64,000 bases of DNA from Profundibacter amoris (GCF_003544895.1 NZ_CP032125.1:1254001-1318000); one strand, 5' to 3'. Shown: positions 8,929-17,454, counted from the first letter of the stretch. Notes: a model not told the origin generated them from the letters alone. Program-made: numbers and translations.

Positions 8929-9504
8929 ATGAAACTTCCCTTAATTGCTGCCGCATTGGCGGCTTTGGTTGCTACATCTGCCGCAGCGGCACCGGAAAAA
9001 TACATTCTGGACAACAGCCACAGTCAGGTTGTCTTTTCTTACAACCACCTTGGATTTTCGACGACATGGACCATGTTTTCGGGCTTTGGCGGTGAAATCA
9101 TGTTTGATGCCGATGCGCCTGCGTCATCAACGGTTTCGGTCTCGATGCCGTTGAAATCAATGTATACGGGGTGGGAAAAGCGGTTCGAGCATTTCATGTC
9201 ACCGGATTTCTTTGATGCAAAAGATGACAGCACCATCAGTTTCACATCGACAGGAATCGAGGTGACCGGCGAAAACACCGCCCTGATCACCGGCGATCTG
9301 GTAATCAACGGGGTTAGCAATTCGGTGGTGCTGGATGCGGTGCTGAACCAGGCCGCAGAACACCCGATGGCGGGCAAGCCGTGGTTGGGATTTAATGCCA
9401 CGACCAGTTTGTTGCGCAGTGATTTCGGGGTCGGGAAATTTGCGCCCTATATCGGGGACGAGTTGGATGTAATGATCTCGATCGAGGCGATGAAGGCCGA
9501 ATAG
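8929..9504 (+). CDS. YceI-family periplasmic lipocalin-like protein
   Basis: YceI proteins are periplasmic beta-barrels that bind long isoprenoid chains such as ubiquinone precursors. The 191-residue product has a signal peptide (MKLPLIAAALAALVATSAAAA). It then shows the hallmarks YILDNSHSQVVFSYNHLGFSTTW, MFSGFGGEI, the FDAKDDSTISFTST strand and LVINGVSNSVVLDA. It stands directly opposite the cytochrome b561-YceI fusion gene, with a terminator between them. The two may share a redox or quinone-related substrate. Function beyond family membership is inferred. Confidence 0.93.
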   Translation: MKLPLIAAALAALVATSAAAAPEKYILDNSHSQVVFSYNHLGFSTTWTMFSGFGGEIMFDADAPASSTVSVSMPLKSMYTGWEKRFEHFMSPDFFDAKDDSTISFTSTGIEVTGENTALITGDLVINGVSNSVVLDAVLNQAAEHPMAGKPWLGFNATTSLLRSDFGVGKFAPYIGDELDVMISIEAMKAE

Positions 9505-9526
9505 AACCTGCAAATAGCAAAGCAAG

Positions 9527-9555
9527 GGCCGCTCCTGAACAGGGGCGGCCTTTTT
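9527..9555. terminator. Terminator between yceI and the b561-YceI gene
   Basis: The arms 9527-9537 and 9540-9550 form an 11-bp stem with one T-G wobble and are followed by five T on the plus strand. It lies between convergent genes and may serve both. Confidence 0.85.
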
Positions 9556-9558
9556 GTA

Positions 9559-10713
9559 TTATTGTGAGGCGGTCAGGGAGATGTTTATGGCCACCGGGTA
9601 TTTCAGGGTGGTTTCATCGGGCAGGGTTTCCCCGATGCCGAAATCCAGCCGGTTCAGCGTTACTTGCCCCGCCATCAAGGCGGTCCCGTCTGTAATGTCC
9701 AGCGTGAAAGGCAGGGTCAGGGGGTGTTCCTTGCCTTTGAGGGTCAGGGTGCCCGTCGCCGCAAAGTGGTCGCCCTGTGGGGCGATGGTGGCCTTGAAAT
9801 GGGCTGTGTGATGGTTGGTGGCATCAAAGAAGTCCGGCCCAAGCGCCTGCGCAGTGACCGAGCCAAGCGACAGGCTGGCAATGTTGACGTTAACGTCTGT
9901 GGTGCCGGTGCCGGTGGCGGGATCAAAGCTGATATCTGCGGTCCAGTCGGTGAAGCTGCCGGATACTTCGCTGCCGAACTGGGTGACGGTCAGGGCAAGG
10001 GCACCATCAGTGACCGTCCAGTCGCTGTTCACGCTTGCCAACTGCTTTGCGTCGGTTTGGGCGTCTGGCTGGCCCAGCCAGACGCCAAGGGCGATGGCGG
10101 CGCTATAGAGGGCGGTTGCAGCCAGCATCGGCGCGCGACTGCGGTTGGTGGCCGCTGTGGCGGGGGTTTTCCCCGGTAACATCCGGCGCAGGGTTTCGTC
10201 GCGGTCGATAAAGGCGTGTTTCAGGGCGCCGGCGATATGCAGTGCGACGGCGGCCAGCAGGATTTTGGTAAACACCCAGTGGCCGGCGGAAAACAGGGCC
10301 GAAACCGTTTCGGATTTGGGCACCAATGGTAGGGATTGGCCAAAGGGCCACCAGATCGGCGCAAAGCCGGTGCTGGCGGCGTGGTTGATCCAGCCGGTCA
10401 GCGGCACCAGCAGCATCGAGATATAGAGCAGCCAGTGAACCAGATGCGCGGCGAAGGTTTCCAGCCTGCGATCGGGATGCAGGTCGGCGGGCGGGGTTTG
10501 GGTCAGCGCCCAGAGGATGCGGGTCAAGGCCGTAAGGAAGGCGGCAACACCGATGGTTTTATGCAGCGAGAACAGCAGGGCTTTGCTGGCGATTTCATCA
10601 CTGGTGGCAAAGGGGGCGTTGTTGGCCAGCAATCCCAATGGAAAGGCCGATAGCATCAGCAGGGCGGTGAGCCAGTGCAGGGTTTTGGTGACGGGGCTAT
10701 AGCTTTGGATCAT
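9559..10713 (-). CDS. Cytochrome b561 fused to a YceI domain
   Basis: The 384-residue protein joins two modules. Residues 1-190 are a four-helix cytochrome b561 with candidate haem histidines in TKTLHWLTALLM, SLHKTIGVAAF, AHLVHWLLYISM and VALHIAGALKH. After a short linker and another hydrophobic segment (about 195-215), residues 220-384 are a YceI domain, with VTQFGSEVSGSF, GPDFFDATNHHTAHFKATI, LTLKGKEHPLTLPF and LNRLDFGIG. The topology would place YceI in the periplasm, tethered to a membrane b-haem that can exchange electrons with quinones. GGAGC sits before the ATG. It converges with the free yceI gene, suggesting related roles. Confidence 0.93.
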   Translation of the reverse strand: MIQSYSPVTKTLHWLTALLMLSAFPLGLLANNAPFATSDEIASKALLFSLHKTIGVAAFLTALTRILWALTQTPPADLHPDRRLETFAAHLVHWLLYISMLLVPLTGWINHAASTGFAPIWWPFGQSLPLVPKSETVSALFSAGHWVFTKILLAAVALHIAGALKHAFIDRDETLRRMLPGKTPATAATNRSRAPMLAATALYSAAIALGVWLGQPDAQTDAKQLASVNSDWTVTDGALALTVTQFGSEVSGSFTDWTADISFDPATGTGTTDVNVNIASLSLGSVTAQALGPDFFDATNHHTAHFKATIAPQGDHFAATGTLTLKGKEHPLTLPFTLDITDGTALMAGQVTLNRLDFGIGETLPDETTLKYPVAINISLTASQ

Positions 10714-10840
10714 TGTTCGCGCTCCTGTTGATGTCAGGGTGGCATATCAGGCGATGATTTCGGGATAAATTCGGCGTGAGGGCACAAATTCTGTGCATTC
10801 CTGCGGCTGGTAGGTGGGGAACAAGAGATTTTATGCCTCC

Positions 10841-10910
10841 GGCGGGGATATTTGCAGAACGGTAATGGGGAGTGATTGCGAATTTGTTTCGGGCGGGGTA
10901 TTTGCAGGGC
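10841..10910. repeat. Pair of short direct repeats upstream of fabD
   Basis: A motif of the form GGCGGGG(A)TATTTGCAG occurs at 10841-10857 and again at 10892-10907. The first copy follows TGCCTCC, a context I associate with a common intergenic motif of Rhodobacteraceae, although I cannot check this here. They lie in the 230-bp divergent region between the b561 fusion gene and fabD. No convincing promoter boxes were identified. Confidence 0.4.
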
Positions 10911-10944
10911 AACGCGGGATGAACGACAATAAAGGGAGTGGCTG

Positions 10945-11892
10945 ATGAGCCGAGCATTTGTATTTCCGGGGCAGGGGGCGCAGACCATTGGCATGGGGCG
11001 CGCATTGGCCGAGGCCTATCCGGCGGCGCAGGCCGTGTTTGACGAGGTGGACGAGGCTTTGGGTGAAAAGCTGTCGGCGCTGGTCTGGGAGGGGGAGCAG
11101 GATGACCTGACCCTGACCGCCAACGCGCAACCGGCGCTGATGGCAACGTCCCTGGCGGCATTGCGGGCACTGGAGGCCGAGGGAGTTTCGGTGGGTGATG
11201 CGGCATTTGTGGCCGGTCACAGTCTGGGCGAATATTCGGCATTGGCGGCGGCGGGGGCGATTTCGGTTGCCGATACCGCGCGGCTGTTGCGTATTCGCGG
11301 CAAGGCGATGCAGGAGGCGGTGCCGGTGGGCATTGGTGCCATGGCGGCGCTGTTGGGGCTGGATTTTGCCACGGTGCAAGAGGTGGCGGCCGAGGCGGCG
11401 CAGGGCGAAGTTTGCCAGGCGGCCAATGACAATGATCCGGGGCAGGTTGTGGTTTCGGGCCATAAGGCGGCGGTGGAACGCGCCTGCGAGATCGCCAAGG
11501 AACGCGGGGCGCGCCGCGCAGTGATGTTGCCTGTATCCGCGCCGTTCCATTGTGCCCTGATGCAGCCTGCGGCGGATGTGATGGCGCAGGCGCAGGCGGA
11601 TGTGGCGATCAACGCGCCAGTGGTGCCGCTGGTCGCCAATGTACGGGCCGAGGCGGTGACGGACCCCGATGTGATCCGCGCGCTGCTGGTTGAGCAGGTG
11701 ACCGGATCGGTGCGCTGGCGTGAATCGGTGGCCTATATGGCCGGTGAAGGTGTCAGCGAGATCTGGGAGATAGGTGCCGGCAAGGCCCTGTGCGGCATGA
11801 TCCGGCGGATTGATAAATCGGTAGCAACGGCGGCCGTGGGCACGCCCGAGGATGTGGCGAAAGCTGTAGAACAGATGAAGAGTGAGGTTTAA
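10945..11892 (+). CDS. fabD: Malonyl-CoA:ACP transacylase
   Basis: FabD loads malonate from CoA onto acyl carrier protein for fatty acid synthesis. The 315-residue protein has the N-terminal FPGQGAQTIGMG oxyanion region. It has the nucleophile motif GHSLGEYSA around residues 91-99, the conserved Arg in LLRIRGKAMQEA, and the catalytic His in LPVSAPFHCALM. Length is normal. GGGAG precedes the ATG. fabG begins on the very next base after its stop, so the two are almost certainly co-transcribed and translationally coupled. Confidence 0.97.
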   Translation: MSRAFVFPGQGAQTIGMGRALAEAYPAAQAVFDEVDEALGEKLSALVWEGEQDDLTLTANAQPALMATSLAALRALEAEGVSVGDAAFVAGHSLGEYSALAAAGAISVADTARLLRIRGKAMQEAVPVGIGAMAALLGLDFATVQEVAAEAAQGEVCQAANDNDPGQVVVSGHKAAVERACEIAKERGARRAVMLPVSAPFHCALMQPAADVMAQAQADVAINAPVVPLVANVRAEAVTDPDVIRALLVEQVTGSVRWRESVAYMAGEGVSEIWEIGAGKALCGMIRRIDKSVATAAVGTPEDVAKAVEQMKSEV

Positions 11893-12630
11893 ATGTTTGA
11901 TCTTGAAGGTAAAACGGCACTGGTAACGGGCGCGTCCGGTGGTATCGGTGGCGCGATTGCAAAGGCGCTGCACGGGGCCGGCGCAACGGTCGCTTTGTCA
12001 GGCACGCGGGTAGAGCCGCTAGAGGCGCTGGCGGCTGAACTGGGCGAGCGGGCGCATGTGCTGCTTTGCAACCTGTCGGACTCTGAGGCGGTCGAGGCGC
12101 TGCCCAAACAGGCGATCGAGGCGATGGGGGGGCTGGATATTCTGGTCAACAATGCCGGGATCACCCGCGATAATCTGTTCATGCGGATGAAGGACGAGGA
12201 CTGGGATGCGGTAATCAATATCAACCTGACCAGCACCATGCGTCTGTGCCGTGGTGTAATGCGCCCGATGATGAAGGCACGCTGGGGGCGGATTATCAAT
12301 ATTTCATCCATTGTCGGCACCACGGGTAATCCGGGGCAGGCGAATTATGCGGCTGCCAAAGCTGGGATGATAGCGATGGGCAAAAGTATCGCCCAAGAGG
12401 TTGCAACGCGCGGCATTACGGTGAATGCGGTTGCGCCGGGGTTTATTGCAACGCCAATGACGGATGCGCTGAGCGAAGATCAGAAAAAGGGCATATATGA
12501 CCAGATACCGGCGGCGCGAATGGGCAGGCCCGAGGAGATCGCGGCGGCGGTGTTGTATCTGGCGAGCGAGGAGGCCGGTTATGTCACTGGTGCCACGCTG
12601 CATGTGAATGGCGGGATGACGATGGTTTAG
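11893..12630 (+). CDS. fabG: 3-oxoacyl-ACP reductase
   Basis: FabG performs the NADPH-dependent reduction of 3-oxoacyl-ACP in fatty acid elongation. This 245-residue short-chain dehydrogenase shows the cofactor loop TGASGGIGGAIA near the N-terminus and the NNAG motif. The catalytic Ser is in IINISSIVG and the YxxxK pair in NYAAAKAG, and it ends in the typical GATLHVNGGMTM. It starts immediately after fabD with no spacer. acpP follows about 1.5 kb downstream on the same strand, separated by the B12-regulated permease on the other strand, so the usual fabD-fabG-acpP cluster is interrupted here. Confidence 0.97.
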   Translation: MFDLEGKTALVTGASGGIGGAIAKALHGAGATVALSGTRVEPLEALAAELGERAHVLLCNLSDSEAVEALPKQAIEAMGGLDILVNNAGITRDNLFMRMKDEDWDAVININLTSTMRLCRGVMRPMMKARWGRIINISSIVGTTGNPGQANYAAAKAGMIAMGKSIAQEVATRGITVNAVAPGFIATPMTDALSEDQKKGIYDQIPAARMGRPEEIAAAVLYLASEEAGYVTGATLHVNGGMTMV

Positions 12631-12633
12631 GGC

Positions 12634-12744
12634 GCATCCAATCTAACCGGATTCGTGTATTTACCACGCAACTCGAGGCAGCGTTTGCGACAGCAAATGC
12701 GTTCGGGGTGTGTGGTGAATTCAATTGGATTGGATTTGCTCTAG
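12634..12744. repeat. Structured intergenic repeat, copy A
   Basis: This 111-bp element begins 4 bp after the fabG stop and folds as nested stems. The outer arms GC..ATCCAATC and GATTGGAT..GC lie near the ends, 12659-12670 pairs with 12709-12720 (12 bp with wobbles), and the apical stem GCGTTTGC/GCAAATGC has a GACA loop. Copy B at 42412-42523 shares the blocks CGAGGCAGCG, GCGTTCG, ATTTA and TGAATTC and the terminal GCTCTA. The stem sequences differ between copies but keep base pairing, which suggests a conserved fold. Confidence 0.7.
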
Positions 12745-12772
12745 ATCCTGACCCTAGGGCGTAGACCTAAAA

Positions 12773-12812
12773 GAAAACGGGCGCATGGGGGAAACCGCAT
12801 GCGCCCGTTTTC
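12773..12812. terminator. Bidirectional terminator between fabG and the CbiM-like gene
   Basis: Perfect 15-bp arms at 12773-12787 and 12798-12812 (GAAAACGGGCGCATG and its complement) enclose a 10-nt loop, with T-rich and A-rich flanks. It can end both the fabDG transcript and the convergent permease transcript. Confidence 0.88.
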
Positions 12813-12829
12813 GTTCTGTAACGGTTTTG

Positions 12830-13507
12830 TTAGGCAGCCGTGTGCAGGCGCTTTTCAAACAGCCCGCTGTCCTTGAACCGGTGCAGTGTTTTTGCGCCGG
12901 CCAGCACGGCCAGATCAACCAGTGGTTCCAGCAGGATCACTGTCATATAGGCCGCACCGAAAGTGGCGACACTGGCAAGGTTTTCAGCGCCAAAGCCCTG
13001 ACCGTAAAGCGCCCAGAAGGCCACCCAGCTGACGATCCCGCCCTGATAGGCGGTCGATAGGGCCAGTGCCTGACGGTATTTGATGTCTTTATAGGCGACG
13101 TTTTGCGGGATGATGCGCTTGGCCAGCATTGCCATCGCGAACAGCGGCACCAGCAGGGTGGTGACGTTGATGCCGTATTGCGGCAGGTCAAACGGGGCAA
13201 AGAACAGGCCCTGGATCAGCAGACCCAGCACAAGGCCGATCGCGGTCGGGGCCAGACCGAACAGCAAAAACAGGGTCGAGCCCATGATCATATGCACTTC
13301 GGATACCCCGACCGGGTGGTGGGGCAGAACCTCGAAGAACGAGAATACCAGCGCGGTGGCGATCACGCTGCGGCCCATCAACGAGAGTGCGCCGTCTTTT
13401 TTAACGGTATCCAGTGCCATTTTGGCGGTAAGGGTCAGCGAGCCGGCGGCGGTGGCGTATCCAAGCGCCATTTTGCCACCCTCGACGATTCCGGGTTCGA
13501 TATGCAT
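12830..13507 (-). CDS. CbiM-like ECF transporter permease under B12 riboswitch control
   Basis: The product of about 225 residues is a polytopic membrane protein. It opens with MHIEPGIV, the N-terminal signature of CbiM-type cobalt/nickel ECF components, whose first residues bind the metal. Six or so hydrophobic segments follow, with a conserved HPVGVSEVHMIMGSTLFLL stretch. I prefer the ATG at 13507 (GAAAG about 10 nt upstream) over a GTG at 13516. No cbiN, cbiQ or cbiO lies nearby, so it is a solitary S-component-like gene. The upstream cobalamin riboswitch predicts expression when B12 is scarce, consistent with cobalt uptake for corrinoid synthesis. Confidence 0.82.
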   Translation of the reverse strand: MHIEPGIVEGGKMALGYATAAGSLTLTAKMALDTVKKDGALSLMGRSVIATALVFSFFEVLPHHPVGVSEVHMIMGSTLFLLFGLAPTAIGLVLGLLIQGLFFAPFDLPQYGINVTTLLVPLFAMAMLAKRIIPQNVAYKDIKYRQALALSTAYQGGIVSWVAFWALYGQGFGAENLASVATFGAAYMTVILLEPLVDLAVLAGAKTLHRFKDSGLFEKRLHTAA

Positions 13508-13640
13508 GTTGTTCACACTTTCATTATGCCGACCCGCGCAATCCCCGCGCGAAAAAGGTGCGGCGTTTTAATTTTAGCATTGTTCGGGGAGGTTTGAGCC
13601 ATTCATGACCCGGCACCGCCCCGCGCGAATGCCGTCGATA

Positions 13641-13856
13641 TGCAGCTTGCAGGCCGGTCTCCGGGCTGATGCGGGGCCATATGGCCGGATGGACCACCTT
13701 CCCGTGCAAAACCCTTGCACAGTGGCTGTCTGGTCCATCACACCGCAATTACCGTTGCGGGGGCAGCGCCGGATTTGTGCTGTGTTCACACGCACCGGAC
13801 TTCCCGTTTAATCCGCAGTCTTGCCAAAGGGGGCAGGGCTGCGGACACCTGAAACT
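13641..13856 (-). promoter_or_regulatory. Cobalamin (AdoCbl) riboswitch
   Basis: Read on the minus strand, the region contains the ordered conserved blocks of the B12 element. These are GGATTAAACGGGAA near 13801-13814, the B12 box GCGCTGCCCCCGCAACGGT at 13751-13770, GCCACTGT followed by a GGGAAGG block, and the closing GGAGACCGGCCTGCAAG at 13643-13659. It lies about 130 nt upstream of the CbiM-like permease start and points toward it. Control is likely repression by adenosylcobalamin. Whether this acts on transcription or translation cannot be told from the sequence. Confidence 0.93.
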
Positions 13857-13974
13857 TTCTCTGTTGTATTTTATGAGGCTTTGGCGCGTCAATTCCCAAT
13901 CTGGCGCAAGGGCAAACTTGTAATTTGCCAAAGGTTACCCATGTTTTCGGAGTTACCTGAAGCGCACAAATCAT

Positions 13975-14002
13975 TTGCCTTAAGGGCGTGATGTGCTATA
14001 GG
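13975..14002 (+). promoter_or_regulatory. Putative sigma-70 promoter of acpP
   Basis: TTGCCT (13975-13980) and TATAGG (13997-14002) are 16 bp apart and would give a leader of about 120 nt before acpP. The rest of the 274-bp gap between the riboswitch and acpP shows no ORF with coding character. Confidence 0.5.
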
Positions 14003-14130
14003 CGGCGCAGAATTCATCGGGGGCGCATGTTGCGCTGTCCGGAATACCCGCATTCGCGGGGTTTGGGGGGCCACATGGCACCCTGGACAAACAAAACGGG
14101 CGACGACCCCTAAACGTAAGAGGAAATACC

Positions 14131-14364
14131 ATGAGCGACATCGCAGATCGCGTTAAAAAGATTGTTGTCGAGCACCTGGGTGTGGAAGAAGACAAAGTAG
14201 CAGAAAAAGCATCGTTCATCGATGATCTGGGCGCTGACAGCCTGGACACGGTTGAACTGGTTATGGCTTTTGAAGAAGAGTTCGGCATTGAAATTCCGGA
14301 TGACGCTGCTGAAACGATTCAGACATTCGGCGACGCTGTGTCGTTCATCACAAAAGCTTCTTAA
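14131..14364 (+). CDS. acpP: Acyl carrier protein
   Basis: ACP carries growing acyl chains on a 4'-phosphopantetheine arm. The 77-residue acidic protein has the attachment serine in the universal motif [12 protein letters not shown] and the usual helices [15 protein letters not shown] and [20 protein letters not shown] precedes the ATG. It is followed by its own terminator, so it is probably expressed at high level as a single gene. fabF lies 1.8 kb downstream, with a GNAT gene and cysK in between. Confidence 0.98.
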   Translation: MSDIADRVKKIVVEHLGVEEDKVAEKASFIDDLGADSLDTVELVMAFEEEFGIEIPDDAAETIQTFGDAVSFITKAS

Positions 14365-14391
14365 GCTTTTTTCGTTGATTTAACAGTTTGG

Positions 14392-14423
14392 AAACGGCGT
14401 CCCTTAACGGGGCGCCGTTTTTT
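14392..14423 (+). terminator. Terminator after acpP
   Basis: The stem AAACGGCG-T-CCC with GGG-G-CGCCGTTT closes a short TTAAC loop and runs into six T. It lies 28 bp beyond the acpP stop and just before the GNAT gene. Confidence 0.85.
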
Positions 14424-14437
14424 GTATGCGAGGCTGG

Positions 14438-14956
14438 ATGATACCAGAGATAGAAACAGAGAGAATGGTGCTGGTGTCCCCTGCGCGCGCCGATTTCGAG
14501 GCGCTGGCGCGGTTATGGAGCCTGCCCGAGGTTTACCGGTTTATCGGCGGCGAGGCGCGGCCAAAGTCGCAGTTGTGGGGCGCATTTCTGGCCAATATCG
14601 GTGCGTGGACCGAAATGGGTTATGGCATGTGGCCGGTCAAGCGGCGCGATACCGGTGCGTTGATCGGGCAGGTGGGGTTTCCTTGCGCGATGCGCGGGCA
14701 TGGGGCCGGATTTGACGAATACCCCGAGGCGGGTTGGTTGTTCGAGGGGCGCGCGCAGGGCCAAGGGTTTGCCTATGAGGCGATGCAGGCGGCATTGACG
14801 TGGTTTGACGGGGCAGGGTTGGCGGACCGTTGCGTTTGCATGATCGATCCGCAGAACACCCCGTCGATGCGGTTGGCCGGCAAGCTGGGGTTTGCGAAAA
14901 CGCGGCTGTCGATGTTTGAGGGCGACGAATTGCAGTTGTTTGCACGGCAGGTTTAG
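14438..14956 (+). CDS. GNAT family N-acetyltransferase (RimJ/RimL type)
   Basis: The 172-residue protein has the RimJ/RimL layout. It opens IPEIETERMVLVSPARADFEAL, has a central IGQVGF strand, an acetyl-CoA binding loop GRAQGQGFAYEAMQA, and NTPSMRLAGKLGF near the end, the typical last helix. It probably acetylates a small molecule or a protein N-terminus; the substrate is unknown. I placed the start at the ATG at 14438, with GAGG just upstream. An in-frame ATG at 14426 falls inside the acpP terminator tail and has no ribosome binding site. Confidence 0.85.
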   Translation: MIPEIETERMVLVSPARADFEALARLWSLPEVYRFIGGEARPKSQLWGAFLANIGAWTEMGYGMWPVKRRDTGALIGQVGFPCAMRGHGAGFDEYPEAGWLFEGRAQGQGFAYEAMQAALTWFDGAGLADRCVCMIDPQNTPSMRLAGKLGFAKTRLSMFEGDELQLFARQV

Positions 14957-15111
14957 GGCTGTCGTTGCACCCTTTGGCCTGTTTTTGGTCCGTGTGTTCG
15001 TGTTTTGGCGGGGTTAGGGGAATTTCGACCTAATTCCGACAGTGTTCTGGCGTCATTTGGGAAAACCGTTCTATGATCGTTTAAAATGATGCATTTCAGG
15101 AAGGAAAGCCC

Positions 15112-16056
15112 ATGCCGACACCCCCACGCGGTTTAATCTACGACGATATCACCCAGACAATGGGTGGCACCCCTTTGGTGCGGCTGTCACGGTTCGGGGC
15201 GGATGTCGGGGCGGATATTCTGGCCAAGCTGGAGTTTTTCAACCCGATTGGCTCGGTCAAGGACCGGATCGGGGTGGGGATGGTGGATGCACTCGAGGCT
15301 TCGGGTGTGCTGAAACCCGGCGGCACGCTGATTGAACCCACCAGCGGCAATACCGGCATTGCGCTGGCCTTTGTCTGCGCCGCGCGGGGCTATAACCTGA
15401 TCCTGACCATGCCGGAAACCATGTCCATCGAGCGACGCAAGATGTTGGCACTGCTGGGGGCAAAGCTGGAGCTGACCGAGGGTGCCAAGGGCATGAAAGG
15501 CGCGATTGCGCGGGCCGAGGAACTGGCAGAAGAAATTGAAGGCGCAATTATTCCGCAGCAGTTTGAAAACCCCGCCAATCCGGCAATTCATGTCAAAACC
15601 ACCGCCGAGGAAATCTGGCAGGATACCGGCGGCAAGGTAGATGTATTTGTTTCGGGCGTGGGCACGGGGGGCACGATCACCGGTGTGGGGCAAGTATTGA
15701 AGGAACGCAAACCGGATGTGCATATTGTCGCGGTCGAGCCGGTGGACAGTCCGGTTTTATCCGGCGGTGATCCGGGCCCGCATAAAATTCAAGGGATCGG
15801 TGCGGGGTTTGTGCCTGCTGTTCTGGAGACCGGTCTGATTGACGAGATAATTCAGATCGGCAATGACGCGGCTTTTGAAAATGCCCGTAAACTGGCCGCG
15901 GTGGAAGGGATTCCGGTGGGCATTTCATCGGGTGCGGCGCTGGCCGCAGCGCGGGAAATTGCCGCACGCCCCGACATGGCGGGCAGGAATATTGTGGTTG
16001 TTCTGCCCAGTTTCGCGGAACGGTATCTGTCGACCCCGCTGTTTGATCTGGAGTAG
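15112..16056 (+). CDS. cysK: Cysteine synthase A (O-acetylserine sulfhydrylase)
   Basis: CysK makes cysteine from O-acetylserine and sulfide using PLP. The 314-residue product shows the PLP lysine in GSVKDRI (K50), the substrate loop PTSGNTG at residues 76-82, the phosphate-binding GTGGTITG loop, and the [10 protein letters not shown] motif near the C-terminus. AGGAAGGAAAG precedes the ATG. Its partner cysE lies 8.5 kb away in the same window, so both steps from serine to cysteine are present. CysM is the alternative, but length and motifs favour CysK. Confidence 0.95.
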   Translation: MPTPPRGLIYDDITQTMGGTPLVRLSRFGADVGADILAKLEFFNPIGSVKDRIGVGMVDALEASGVLKPGGTLIEPTSGNTGIALAFVCAARGYNLILTMPETMSIERRKMLALLGAKLELTEGAKGMKGAIARAEELAEEIEGAIIPQQFENPANPAIHVKTTAEEIWQDTGGKVDVFVSGVGTGGTITGVGQVLKERKPDVHIVAVEPVDSPVLSGGDPGPHKIQGIGAGFVPAVLETGLIDEIIQIGNDAAFENARKLAAVEGIPVGISSGAALAAAREIAARPDMAGRNIVVVLPSFAERYLSTPLFDLE

Positions 16057-16191
16057 GTCCTGATCCTAGGCTGGCGGGAAGGCGACAAATCTTGGCGTAA
16101 TGCCGCACATCGGTGCGGTTTGGCTTGCCGTATGCAGGGCAGGCAAGGTAAACACCTTTGGAATAGGAACAAGAATACCAAGGGGGCAAAT

Positions 16192-17454
16192 ATGCGTCGA
16201 GTCGTTGTTACAGGTCTGGGCATGGTGACACCGCTGGCTTGCGGGGTCGAGGAAACCTGGAAACGTCTGCTGGCCGGTGAATCCGGTGCGGGCACGATCA
16301 CGCGGTTTGACGCCGGCCATCTGCTGACCGATTACGCTTGTGAAATCCCGTTTGGTGATGGCACGGATGGCACATTCAACCCCGATGATACGATGCCCGC
16401 CAAGGACCGGCGCAAGGTGGATGATTTTATCCTGTATGCCATGGCCGCAGCAGATCAGGCGGTGAAGGATGCCGGTTGGACCCCGGAAGACGAAGAAAGC
16501 CGTCTGCGCACGGGTGTGATGATCGGCTCGGGCATTGGCGGGTTGCAGTCGATTGCCGAGACCGCGATTGTGTTGAAAGAACGCGGGCCGCGCAGGGTTT
16601 CGCCGTTTTTCATTCCGGGGGCGTTGATCAATCTGGCCTCGGGTCAGGTTTCGATCCGCTATGGGTTCAAGGGGCCGAACCATGCAGTTGTGACGGCCTG
16701 TTCCACCGGCGCACACGCGATTGGCGATGCGGCGCGGCTGATCATGCTGGATGATGCCGATGTGATGATCGCAGGTGGCACCGAAAGCCCGATTTGCGAG
16801 ATCGGCATTGCCGGTTTCAACGCCTGCAAGGCGCTGTCAACGCGGCGGGGCAATGACCCAAAGGCCGCCAGCCGCCCTTATGACGAGGACCGCGACGGGT
16901 TTGTCATGGGCGAAGGTGCCGGTGTGGTTGTGCTGGAGGAATACGAGCACGCCAAGGCACGCGGGGCCAAGATTTACGCCGAGATTCTGGGCTACGGGAT
17001 GTCGGGAGATGCCTATCACATTACCGCGCCGGCCTCGGACGGGGATGGCGGGTATCGGTCGATGGCGGCGGCGCTGAAACGGGCCGGTATGACGCCTGAT
17101 GATATTGATTACATCAATGCGCACGGCACATCGACCATGGCCGACACGATCGAGCTGGCTGCGGTTGAGCGGCTGATGGGCGATGCCGCGGCGGGGGCGA
17201 CCATGTCCTCGACCAAATCGGCGATTGGCCATCTGCTGGGCGCGGCTGGTGCGGTGGAGGGAATTTTCTGTATTCTGGCACTGCGCGACCAGATCGCGCC
17301 ACCGACGCTGAATCTGGACAATCCGCCCGAGGGGATCAAGCTGGATCTGGCCCCCAAGAAGGCCGTGAAACGTGAAATCAACGTGGCGCTGTCGAACTCA
17401 TTCGGCTTTGGCGGCACCAACGCCAGTCTGGTTATTGGCAAGGTAACAGATTGA
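16192..17454 (+). CDS. fabF: 3-oxoacyl-ACP synthase II
   Basis: FabF condenses malonyl-ACP with acyl-ACP in fatty acid elongation. The 420-residue protein starts MRRVVVTGLGMVTPLACG and has the nucleophile C170 in VVTACSTGAHA. The two catalytic histidines are in NAHGTSTMADTIE and KSAIGHLLGAAG, and the C-terminal loop is FGFGGTNASLV. I chose the ATG at 16192 because AGGGGG lies 5-6 nt upstream; the frame is open further back but has no RBS. Its TGA overlaps the mltG ATG (TGATG), so fabF and mltG are translationally coupled. Confidence 0.96.
   Translation: MRRVVVTGLGMVTPLACGVEETWKRLLAGESGAGTITRFDAGHLLTDYACEIPFGDGTDGTFNPDDTMPAKDRRKVDDFILYAMAAADQAVKDAGWTPEDEESRLRTGVMIGSGIGGLQSIAETAIVLKERGPRRVSPFFIPGALINLASGQVSIRYGFKGPNHAVVTACSTGAHAIGDAARLIMLDDADVMIAGGTESPICEIGIAGFNACKALSTRRGNDPKAASRPYDEDRDGFVMGEGAGVVVLEEYEHAKARGAKIYAEILGYGMSGDAYHITAPASDGDGGYRSMAAALKRAGMTPDDIDYINAHGTSTMADTIELAAVERLMGDAAAGATMSSTKSAIGHLLGAAGAVEGIFCILALRDQIAPPTLNLDNPPEGIKLDLAPKKAVKREINVALSNSFGFGGTNASLVIGKVTD

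Noticed and set aside
16057-16072. Repeat word TCCTGATCCTAGG similar to 12747-12760
   Set aside because: The match is about 13 nt with one change and has no wider context in common; too short to call a repeat family from two sites.
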